Assembly: GCA_035998445.1 (NCBI GenBank)
Contig: DASYHQ010000018.1
Coordinates: 1-64,000 of the forward strand
Length of the DNA stretch: 64,000 bases
DNA from: Tepidisphaeraceae bacterium
Lineage (GTDB): Bacteria > Planctomycetota > Phycisphaerae > Tepidisphaerales > Tepidisphaeraceae
Reading direction: 5' to 3'
Both the position numbers and the translations under genes were made by a program. Position 1 is the stretch's first letter. Every line of letters starts with the position of its first letter. Shown here in pieces: positions 56,825-64,000 of the stretch. The notes under the pieces are model-generated. The model searched no databases, was not told the origin of the DNA, and was given only the letters and a program-made list of their open reading frames with translations.

Positions 56825-59437
56825 CTACGGCTTAGCCAACAACGGATCCCCCCACACACCGGGCAGCGCAACCGCATTCGCGGGGTCGGCTGGCTCCACC
56901 TTCAGCGTCAGGCGGTTCACCTTGTCCAACTTCAGGCTGACCGGCAGGCTGTCGCTTAGGCTCGTCAGCGCCGGCGAGCGGAAGATTTCCTTGCCGTCGG
57001 CCGTCGCAGTGAACAGCAGCCCACCCGTCGGCAGCAACGCCGCCGGCACGCCCGCCGTAGCCAGTAACGTCTTGTACTTGCCATCCAGCGCGTACGTCAC
57101 GGTCGTGCCCGGCGACAGGCCGATCGAGCGCGTCGGGGTGTAATCGAACAACCGTACGGGCACGCCGACGGGCGTGCCATCGAGCCGCATCGCGCCGCCG
57201 CTCACCTCGGGCGACAGCTCGGCAAGCGAGGCGACGCGTTCGCCAGCGTAGGCGATGTCGCGAACCGTGTCGGCGGCAACCGTCACCTTGCCGGCGGCGC
57301 GGTCGGTCACGATCAGCTTGCCACCGTCCACCGCTACCTCGTCCGCCATGTAGATGGAACCGTCGACCGTCTTCACGACGTACTCCGCTGGTTCCGGCCG
57401 CGCGTCCTGCAGCACCAATGCCGCAACCTCTTTCCGCAGGTCGAACGTGCGCGGGCCGAAGATCAGCGAGTTGACGGTAAGGCGATCGCCCTTCAATCCC
57501 TCGACCTGCCCGTCGAAGAAGTCGCCGTTGGTCAGCAGCACGCCGAACGAGCCGCCCGGAATGTGCTCCAGCAACGACGACGTCAGAGGCCGCAGCGACA
57601 ACCGCGCCACCCGCGCCGTGGGTAGCGACAGCGTCTCGTCGTCGGCGCGCTTGAAGCGCATCGTCGTGTCGTCCATCTGCTCGAGCGTGATGCCGGTCAG
57701 CTCCGACCCATCGCGGGTGAGGATGCGCGTGTCCACCTCTTCGCCGGGCGTTTGGAAGCGTTCGCCGGGGATGATTTGCTTGTCGATGTCCGGGCCGTCC
57801 CACATCAGCCGCGCGATCCAACCACCGGCGCCGTTAAACGATTCCATTCGGATCGGTACCGGCTCGTTCGCCTTCAGCTGGATGACGCCGCTGTCCTCGA
57901 CCCCAGGGTTCATCTGCCAGTTGTCGATCAACTGCTTGTTGTTGATCCACAGGCGCACGCCGTCGTCGCTCAGCGTGTAGAAGGTGTACCGGCCGCTGGC
58001 CGGTGGCACGAGCATACCGGTCCAGCGAACGGAGAACAGGTTCAGGCCATCGTCGGCGGGCGAGTTAGGCTGCTGGAAGTTCACCTCGCTGTCGGTCCGC
58101 ACCAGGTGGAGGTTGGAGAGGGTTGCGTCGGCGAAGTATTCGGCGCGCAGGCCGTTCTCCGACTCACCGTCATCGTCGCGCTCCGCAGGGATCAGGAAGC
58201 GGCTGGGTATGACCTGCCGGGGGACCTTTTCCGATTCCCACTCCAGTTTCACGTTTGCCTCGCGGACCTTCTCGAAGTAGTCGACGCGGATCGCAACCGA
58301 CTGCCCGCTGCGCAGCGTGATCTCCCGGCTGCTGCCGCTGCGCTCAAGCAATCGATTGCCGTTCACCCAGACCACCACCGAATCGTCGGCGCTCGCGTGG
58401 AAACGATACTTGCCGGTCAACGGCACGCGCAGCCGGCCTCGCCAACGTACCGAAAAGTTGTCCACCGGCAACCCGTCCGCAGGCGCATTGGTGCCCCAGT
58501 TGTGGTCCAGGCTCGGGTCGACGCGCGCGATCTTCGGTTCGGTGAACTTCTCGGTGGAGTAATACTGACCGCGCAACCCGGTCGTTGCGACCTGTGCCGC
58601 CTCGACCAAGCGAAGCGACTCGAACGTCGCGTGCGGCGTGGCGACGGGAGGCGCGTCCTTCGACGGCTTCTTGTCACCCGACGGGGCTCGGACCGTGCAG
58701 GCCATGCCAATCAATACGTTTTCCGGCAGGTCCAGCCGTTCGGTGGCGAAGACCTTCCAGTCGTTGCCGTCCGTCGACGTGCCGACCTCGATAAAGTCGC
58801 CCTCGCGGGTCAATCGCATCCACTGCGGCGCCGATATGCGGGGGAGATCGGACTTTCGCGCCGCCTGCCCATTGGCCGGCCGCACGTGGCGCTCACCCGA
58901 ACGGGTGGTCATTGAACCATCGACGCCACCGATAGCCGCGTAGAACGTCAGCGCGTCCGGCTCGGGCCCACCTCGCAGCATGACGCCCGCCGCCGCGGTG
59001 GCGGCCGAGATGTCCGTTATGCGTAGGACCAGTTCGAAATTTCCCTTTACCGGACGACCGAAAAACGGCACGGAATCGCTGGTATCAGTGACGGTGCCGG
59101 CCTGCAGCGTGACCCTGGTCGCCGTGCGCTTCACGCCTCCCGCCGGTGGTTTGCCGATCTCCCGCGGCGCCCAGGGTGCGCGGATCGGCTCGCGGTCGGC
59201 GACCTCCGCACGCTGCGTCGGCACGCTGGCGCGGAACGAGGCGCTAAGCACGTCCGCCAGTTTCACCCGCACGGCCGATCCGGAGGTCGGCTGCATTGTC
59301 AGCATGTCGCCGGTGTCAAACTTGATCTGGCCCTCGTACACCTTGCCGTCCAGCGTGCGCAGCACGTCGGCGCGCGCGCCCGGCAAAGCCAGCAGGACGG
59401 TCAGGATCGCGACGATGAACGGGCGGGTACGACTCAT
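56825..59437 (-). CDS. Secreted protein with two PA14 domains and NPCBM-like C-terminus
   Basis: 870 aa, start MSRTRPFIVAILTVLLALPG, a signal peptide. Region 290-430: PA14 domain (TTGLRGQYYSTEKFTEPKIA, GLPVDNFSVRWRGRLRVPLT, KYRFHASADDSVVVWVNGNR). Region 440-580: second PA14 (NGLRAEYFADATLSNLHLVR, LFSVRWTGMLVPPASGRYTF, DGVRLWINNKQLIDNWQM). The C-terminal 130 residues are beta-rich, compatible with NPCBM (carbohydrate-binding). PA14 domains bind sugars. Last gene of the four-gene operon from 64000; most likely a surface or periplasmic carbohydrate-binding protein. Confidence 0.88.
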   Translation of the reverse strand: MSRTRPFIVAILTVLLALPGARADVLRTLDGKVYEGQIKFDTGDMLTMQPTSGSAVRVKLADVLSASFRASVPTQRAEVADREPIRAPWAPREIGKPPAGGVKRTATRVTLQAGTVTDTSDSVPFFGRPVKGNFELVLRITDISAATAAAGVMLRGGPEPDALTFYAAIGGVDGSMTTRSGERHVRPANGQAARKSDLPRISAPQWMRLTREGDFIEVGTSTDGNDWKVFATERLDLPENVLIGMACTVRAPSGDKKPSKDAPPVATPHATFESLRLVEAAQVATTGLRGQYYSTEKFTEPKIARVDPSLDHNWGTNAPADGLPVDNFSVRWRGRLRVPLTGKYRFHASADDSVVVWVNGNRLLERSGSSREITLRSGQSVAIRVDYFEKVREANVKLEWESEKVPRQVIPSRFLIPAERDDDGESENGLRAEYFADATLSNLHLVRTDSEVNFQQPNSPADDGLNLFSVRWTGMLVPPASGRYTFYTLSDDGVRLWINNKQLIDNWQMNPGVEDSGVIQLKANEPVPIRMESFNGAGGWIARLMWDGPDIDKQIIPGERFQTPGEEVDTRILTRDGSELTGITLEQMDDTTMRFKRADDETLSLPTARVARLSLRPLTSSLLEHIPGGSFGVLLTNGDFFDGQVEGLKGDRLTVNSLIFGPRTFDLRKEVAALVLQDARPEPAEYVVKTVDGSIYMADEVAVDGGKLIVTDRAAGKVTVAADTVRDIAYAGERVASLAELSPEVSGGAMRLDGTPVGVPVRLFDYTPTRSIGLSPGTTVTYALDGKYKTLLATAGVPAALLPTGGLLFTATADGKEIFRSPALTSLSDSLPVSLKLDKVNRLTLKVEPADPANAVALPGVWGDPLLAKP

Positions 59438-59489
59438 TGGTTTCTGACGATGGCAATCGCGTGAGGATCATGCGCGCCCGCGATGGCGA

Positions 59490-60593
59490 TCATCGCTGGT
59501 ACAGCGGCACGTAATGGTAGGGCATCGCGAGGATCATCGTGTAGACGCTGGTCGCGTAGACCTCGTTCTGCCCGTTGCCGCCGATCGGCGTCCAATAGTT
59601 CATGTCGCGCTCGCGCTTCACGGTCTTCATCAGCTCGGCGCTCACCTGCGTGTACCAGCGCTTCCACGTGTCGCCGCCGATCATGTACTGCGCCGGCGCC
59701 GCGTAGAACGCGCCGTACGTGTACCACTCGCGGTCGCTGTTGAACTTGTCGAACAGGAACTTCGAGCCGGCCTTCACGAGCGGGTCGTCGTACTGCCCGC
59801 ACACCTGCAGCGAGTAGATCGCCGCCGCCGTGCGCGCGAAGCCCGCGTTGCCACCGTGCGCCTGGTAGGCGAAGCCACCCTGATCCTTGTTGTAGCACTT
59901 GCGCACGTACTCGACGGCCTTGTCGATCGTGGTCTGCGGCACGTCGATCCCACTGTTCTTGGCCACGCGCAGCGCGACGACCTGCAACACGGTGACGGAG
60001 ATGTCGGCGTCGGCCTTCACGGGCTGGTAGCGCCAGCCCCCTTCGTTGTTCTGACTGTCAATGATCAGCCGGATCGCGCGCTGCAGCTTCGGGCGAATGA
60101 CGGCGTCCTGCGTTTGGCCGTAAGCCTCACCGAGCGCGATCGTGGCGATGCCGTGACCGTACATCTTCACTTCATCGTTCGGGGCGGCGATGAACCCGTT
60201 CGGGCGGCAACTGTCGAGCACGTACTTCAGCCCCAGCTGCACGTTCTTGCTGTACTCGCCTTCCTGCGGCAAGTGACCGGCCGCCATGAAGGCCATGAGC
60301 GCGTAGCTCGTGAACGCCGTCGTGTGCCGGCCGCTGACCCACGACCCGTTCGGTTGCTGCTTGCTCGCCAGCCACTTCAGCGCGCCCTTCACCACCGCTT
60401 CCGATTGCGGCGAGATTGCGACGTCAGTCGCGGCGCGCCGCGGCGCAGCTGCGGCAAGCGTGGGATCGACCGCCATCACCGGGGTGCTGCACGCCAGCCC
60501 CGCGATGAGGGTGAGACCGCCCGCGACGCGCATCAGCGATCGCCGGCGGACTGCAGTTGATCGAAATTGACGGCGTCGGAGGAAGTCGATCAT
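59490..60593 (-). CDS. Secreted prenyltransferase/squalene-cyclase-like alpha/alpha-toroid protein
   Basis: 367 aa. N-terminus MIDFLRRRQFRSTAVRRRSL then a hydrophobic signal (LTLIAGLACSTPVMAV). The mature part has repeats ending in QPNGSWVSG, NNEGGWRYQP, KDQGGFAYQAHGGN, which are QW-like motifs (G-G/S-W-x) of prenyltransferase/squalene-oxidase repeats forming an alpha/alpha toroid. The catalytic DCTAE of true squalene cyclases is not seen, so it is probably not a cyclase. In planctomycetes such genes sit in operons like this one with PA14 proteins. Coupled to the coiled-coil gene by ATGA. Confidence 0.85.
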   Translation of the reverse strand: MIDFLRRRQFRSTAVRRRSLMRVAGGLTLIAGLACSTPVMAVDPTLAAAAPRRAATDVAISPQSEAVVKGALKWLASKQQPNGSWVSGRHTTAFTSYALMAFMAAGHLPQEGEYSKNVQLGLKYVLDSCRPNGFIAAPNDEVKMYGHGIATIALGEAYGQTQDAVIRPKLQRAIRLIIDSQNNEGGWRYQPVKADADISVTVLQVVALRVAKNSGIDVPQTTIDKAVEYVRKCYNKDQGGFAYQAHGGNAGFARTAAAIYSLQVCGQYDDPLVKAGSKFLFDKFNSDREWYTYGAFYAAPAQYMIGGDTWKRWYTQVSAELMKTVKRERDMNYWTPIGGNGQNEVYATSVYTMILAMPYHYVPLYQR

Positions 60594-63169
60594 CGCTGCG
60601 GCTCGTTGGAGAGGTTGCGAAGGTACTGCTCGATCATCGGGCCATATTCTTCGGGGTACTTTGCGGCGCCACTGCTGATCAGCGCCTGCCGTTCGCGCTC
60701 GGGCAGCGCGACGAACTTGCCGGCGCCGTTGGGGTTGCCAAGCGGGCCACCGGCACCACCGGGCTGCTGATTGCCTTCCGTCGGATTATCCGACGGCCCC
60801 GGCGGGCCAGGTTGGGCGGCGGGCATCGACATGCCGGGCATCGGCGGGCCCGGTTCGGCCGCGGGGCCTTGGGCCATCTCGGGCAGACCGGCCTGCAGGC
60901 CCTCCATCGCCAGTTGCAGTGCCGCCTTGGCGGCCTCCAGCTTGTCGCTGGCGGCTTGGGCGTCTTCCTTGGCACCGGCGGGCTTGTCGGCATTGGCCTT
61001 GGCAGCGGCCTCGGCCAATGCCTCGTTCGCCTCGGAGATTGCTTTCTTCGCTTCCGTGGGCAACTGATCGCTCTCCTCAGCGCTCAGCTTCGCCAGATCG
61101 CTCTGCGTCTTCTCAAGCTCCTTGGCGGCCTCTTTGGCTTCCTGCAGCTTGCCCTTTTCCGGTGGCAGCTTCTCGGATGACTGATCGATCTCCTGCTGCG
61201 CCTTTTCGATCGCATTGGCCAATTCACCCAGCGAACGCCGTTGCTCGGCAGGCGGTTGGTTCAACTGCTGCTGAAGCTGGGCAGCGGTCTGGTCAAGCGC
61301 GTCCTTCGCCTTGGCCAGCTGCTGCATTGCCTGCTGCTGATCGGGCTTGGCCGCCTGCGGCTGGCTCTGATTCAGGTCTTGCTGCGCCTGCTGCATGGCT
61401 TGCTGCGCGTCCTGCATTGCCTGCTGGGCCTGCTGCGCGCTTTGCGGCAGTTGGGCTTGGGCGTCCTTCGCCGTCTGCTGCATTTGCTGCTGCTGCTTGG
61501 CCAACTCCTGCGGCTTCGGGGCATCGGCCGCGGTGCTCTCGGCGGCCTTGGCGGTCTCGGTGGCGAGCTTCTGCTGATCCTGCATCAGCTGGGAGATGTC
61601 TTCCTTGGCCTTCTCGACCTTCGCCAGATCCGCAGCCGCCTGTTCAAGCGATTGCTGCTTCTTTTCCAGGATCGCCTGCGCGTCCGCCAGTGCCTGGTCG
61701 GACTGCTTCTGCTGCTCGGCGATGGCCGCCTTCTTGTCGGCCGAAATTGCATCTGGCGTGTTTAGCACCGTGGCCGCGCGGCCCATTTTGCCCGCGGCGG
61801 ACGAGAAGTAGGACGACGCTTCCGGCGCCGTCGCGGTTGCATCCGTTTGGAGGCCCAGCGCCAGCGTCCGCAGTTCCCCCTGTTTCGCCGACGCCGCTCG
61901 CAACGGCTCGGCACTCGCCCCGGCAGCGGAGGACTTGGTGACGGTCGCCTGATCGGCGCGCAACTGTTTCGTCCGCGTCAACAAATCGGCGACGGCCGCC
62001 AACGCGTCCTTCGGTGGCTCGTTGGCCTTGGCCTGCTCCTTCTGAATTTCCTTCTCCAGCTCGGCCTTGGCATCGTTCAACGCCGCCAGCGCCTGCTCCT
62101 GCTTCTGCGCAGCCTCAGGGCCCATCTTTCTCGCCAGGTCGGGACGCGCCTGCTCCATTTTCTGCTGTGCGACCGTCAACTTGTCGGCCGCCATCGGGGC
62201 GTCCTTGGCGACGTCCTGCTGCGTCAGGCTGGTACGGTCCGCCAGATCGGCCTGCTGCTCATCCAGCTTCGGACCGAACGCGTTCGCCTTTGTCTGCTCG
62301 TTCACCTGTTGCTGCTGCTCGATCGCCTTATCGACCTGCGCGACCGCGTCCTGCAGCGTCTCCAGCTTTTCCTTTGGTGGCGCCACCGCTCGGCTGAGCT
62401 CGCGCAGGCTGTCGCGTGTCTTTTTCTCGTTCAACGCCGCCCGGTAGACGTTGCCAGAGGCTAAGTCCTCGGCAGCGGCGGTGGCGGCTTCCTCGACCTT
62501 TTCGTCGCGTGCCTTCTTGGCCGCCTCGGCGGCACGCTCGGGGGCGGTCTGCGGGTCCTGCGCCATCGCGGTCAGGTCGCTGACCGCCTGGCGAACCTCT
62601 TCTTTCAGCGCCGACTGCTCGGCCTGCTGGACGCGCAGCGCGTCCTTTTGAGCCGCGCTGAACTGCTCAGACTTCCGGCCGGCGGTTTCCTTCGCCAGCG
62701 TGACCGATTGCTTGAAGTTCTCGTTCTGCCGATCCGCCAGCTTCTCCAGCCGGCCCGATAGCTCGTGCATCGCCTGCTGCCGCCGATACTCCTTCAGCAG
62801 ATCACCTAATTGCGACGAGATCGTCTTCTGCCCCACAACCGCCTGCGTGACATTGCGGCGGGCGGCGTCGTCGGTGTCGGCGCTTCGGGCCTTCTGCAGC
62901 AAATCGACCACCTGCTGCATCTGCGATGCGCTAAGGCTACCGAGTACGCTGTGGATGGCACGCAGCGTCTGCACGTCGTCACCTGTGATGCCGTTGCGAT
63001 CGAATTCAGCCAGCACGCCCTCGATCTGCGTCGCGACCGCCTGCGTCTGCGACTTCAGCCGGGTTTGCGTTTCGGCACCGTCGCGCAACGCCTCGTTCGG
63101 CACCGCCAGCACCGCGACCGGGCTGGCCGCCAGGGACAGGCACAAACTGAGGATGATCGATCGCTTCAT
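60590..63169 (-). CDS. Secreted Gln/Ala-rich coiled-coil protein, 859 aa
   Basis: Start ATG 63169 (MKRSIILSLCLSLAASPVAV) with GAAGGAGA upstream: a signal peptide. The rest is almost entirely coiled coil rich in A, Q, K and E (KAEQARSADTDDA-like heptads; QQQQVNEQTKANAF; LDQTAAQLQQQLNQPPAEQR; LEKTQSDLAKLSAEESDQL) with a Pro/Gly/Met-rich region near 800 (PGPPMPGMSMPAAQPGPPG). Likely a periplasmic, fibrous protein. Large Gln-rich coiled coils are common in planctomycete operons with PA14 and toroid proteins. No enzymatic motif. Confidence 0.8.
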   Translation of the reverse strand: MKRSIILSLCLSLAASPVAVLAVPNEALRDGAETQTRLKSQTQAVATQIEGVLAEFDRNGITGDDVQTLRAIHSVLGSLSASQMQQVVDLLQKARSADTDDAARRNVTQAVVGQKTISSQLGDLLKEYRRQQAMHELSGRLEKLADRQNENFKQSVTLAKETAGRKSEQFSAAQKDALRVQQAEQSALKEEVRQAVSDLTAMAQDPQTAPERAAEAAKKARDEKVEEAATAAAEDLASGNVYRAALNEKKTRDSLRELSRAVAPPKEKLETLQDAVAQVDKAIEQQQQVNEQTKANAFGPKLDEQQADLADRTSLTQQDVAKDAPMAADKLTVAQQKMEQARPDLARKMGPEAAQKQEQALAALNDAKAELEKEIQKEQAKANEPPKDALAAVADLLTRTKQLRADQATVTKSSAAGASAEPLRAASAKQGELRTLALGLQTDATATAPEASSYFSSAAGKMGRAATVLNTPDAISADKKAAIAEQQKQSDQALADAQAILEKKQQSLEQAAADLAKVEKAKEDISQLMQDQQKLATETAKAAESTAADAPKPQELAKQQQQMQQTAKDAQAQLPQSAQQAQQAMQDAQQAMQQAQQDLNQSQPQAAKPDQQQAMQQLAKAKDALDQTAAQLQQQLNQPPAEQRRSLGELANAIEKAQQEIDQSSEKLPPEKGKLQEAKEAAKELEKTQSDLAKLSAEESDQLPTEAKKAISEANEALAEAAAKANADKPAGAKEDAQAASDKLEAAKAALQLAMEGLQAGLPEMAQGPAAEPGPPMPGMSMPAAQPGPPGPSDNPTEGNQQPGGAGGPLGNPNGAGKFVALPERERQALISSGAAKYPEEYGPMIEQYLRNLSNEPQR

Positions 63170-63279
63170 CTGGTCTCCTTCAAGGCTCGTGCGTGCTATG
63201 GGTACCATCTTACAGTACCGGGTCAGATTGCGGGCGTTGACGTCAACTTGGGTGGACCGTGCAACATGTACGGGCAACC

Positions 63280-64000
63280 TTATGGCGTTGCAGCGGGCTT
63301 TTCCTGCACCATTGTCCCGAGTTTCGTGCTCAGATCGACCTGCCCCTCACGAACCGCGTTGATCTCGCCGAAGTAATCGCCCACGCGGCCCATCAGTTCG
63401 GCCCGCTTCTCGGCCTCGGTGACGACGCGCATCAGGTACTTCTCGCTTGTAGCCACGCCGGGGCCAGTCTGGTCGTTGTTGTCACGAGCTTCAATCCACC
63501 ACTCGAACGTTGTGCCAATCGGCGCGCTGGCTCCAAGGGATTCGATCTTCCAAGGGTAAAAACCACGCGTCGATTTCGGCGAATGGCCGATCTCCAACGG
63601 AATCGCCTTCGCCGCCCGCGCCGCGGCATTGGCGGCGGTGATCTTAGGCGCGTCCAAGTTGAACAGGACCTCGGTTGGAACCACTTGCGGCTGTTCATCT
63701 TTCCGCGCCCACATCAGCGTGACGTGAGCGTTGCCCGCGTTCTCGAAGTACTCCAGCGTGATGTCGACCGCCTTGTCGGCCGACAGTTCGATCGGCTGCG
63801 ATACCGCATCAAAATCACCATCGTGCCACTCGTCGATGATCTTCTTGCCGTCCACCCAGAGCCGCACGCCATCATCGGTGTCGAGCGTAAAGGTGTAGGT
63901 GCCCGATTCCAGCGGCTTGATCTGACCACGCCATCGCACCGAGAAGTTGTCCACGGGGATACCCGCCATCGGCGACTTCTGCTCAAAGTCGAACTCGATC
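63280..64000 (-). CDS. PA14-domain protein (5' end missing)
   Basis: The frame is open to the window edge (no start in view). Visible part: EFDFEQKSPMAGIPVDNFSV, RWRGQIKPLESGTYTFTLDT and DDGVRLWVDGKKIIDEWHD form a PA14 domain; then a beta region (AVDITLEYFENAGNAHVTLM) and a C-terminal helical part (EAEKRAELMGRVGDYFGEIN). It resembles the two PA14 domains of the gene at 56825-59437. It is the first visible gene of the leftward operon, 110 nt before the coiled-coil gene. Confidence 0.8.
   Translation of the reverse strand, partial: IEFDFEQKSPMAGIPVDNFSVRWRGQIKPLESGTYTFTLDTDDGVRLWVDGKKIIDEWHDGDFDAVSQPIELSADKAVDITLEYFENAGNAHVTLMWARKDEQPQVVPTEVLFNLDAPKITAANAAARAAKAIPLEIGHSPKSTRGFYPWKIESLGASAPIGTTFEWWIEARDNNDQTGPGVATSEKYLMRVVTEAEKRAELMGRVGDYFGEINAVREGQVDLSTKLGTMVQEKPAATP

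Overview
The window is high-GC bacterial DNA, most likely from a member of the Planctomycetota, probably class Phycisphaerae. This is inferred from several gene families typical of that phylum: a prepilin-like protein with a CLSNLRQ motif, membrane proteins with a CKCG zinc ribbon, a PA14 / coiled-coil / squalene-cyclase-like operon, an ERRSGLERR repeat protein, and an integrase with GFG in place of the usual TGLR. It has two parts: a prophage (1 to about 28053, its left end outside the window) and ordinary chromosome (28054 to 64000).

Prophage. The right junction is a 47-nt 3' fragment of a tRNA-Ile(GAT) gene at 28007-28053, followed by the original tRNA terminator. Next to it lie a divergent tyrosine recombinase, an excisionase-like protein, a DNA methyltransferase and a Red-beta/RecT-family recombinase. 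A control region at 22237-22351 has four copies of a GTAGCGATTT-type half-site between a leftward operon and a rightward repressor-like gene. Behind the repressor, in the same direction, sit two unfamiliar genes (22857-24423) of clearly lower GC: a soluble protein and a polytopic membrane protein. They are the best candidate for an undescribed accessory system, possibly immunity or superinfection exclusion. The leftward early operon (22236 down to 13512) encodes small regulators, a phage-borne CsrA, a RecA-like ATPase, a DUF669-type protein, a Cas4/RecB-like nuclease, a second PD-(D/E)XK nuclease, an SF2 helicase and a PrimPol-helicase. It ends at an AT-rich island with nested inverted repeats, a candidate replication origin. 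Further left come small genes, then the packaging and head module (terminase small and large, portal, head morphogenesis, scaffold, decoration, major capsid) and a tightly overlapping series of small membrane, lipoprotein and coiled-coil genes ending in a fibronectin-III protein. No tape measure, tail sheath or endolysin is seen, so tail genes presumably lie to the left.

Chromosome. From 28198 onward: an IspD-like cytidylyltransferase with a degenerate nucleotide loop, a Kef-type antiporter with USP domains, a 956-aa ankyrin protein, a nucleotidyltransferase with a small partner (toxin-antitoxin-like), rpsO and pnp, a winged-helix/GIY-YIG protein, a SpoIIE-type phosphatase, a sugar-nucleotide epimerase, a SlyD-type isomerase, a BI-1 family protein, a large TPR lipoprotein, a TIM-barrel sugar isomerase, gatC, rpmB, two zinc-ribbon membrane proteins, tRNA-Pro(CGG) and tRNA-Pro(TGG), a beta carbonic anhydrase, a prepilin-like protein, a GT-C glycosyltransferase, an NCS2 purine permease, and a four-gene operon of PA14, coiled-coil and alpha/alpha-toroid proteins running off the right edge.

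The chromosomal gaps contain several families of palindromic repeats. One (TGTCATCCCGA...TCGGGATGACA) occurs at least three times, and one site shows a MITE-like element with 15-bp terminal repeats and a 5-bp target duplication inserted into another palindrome.
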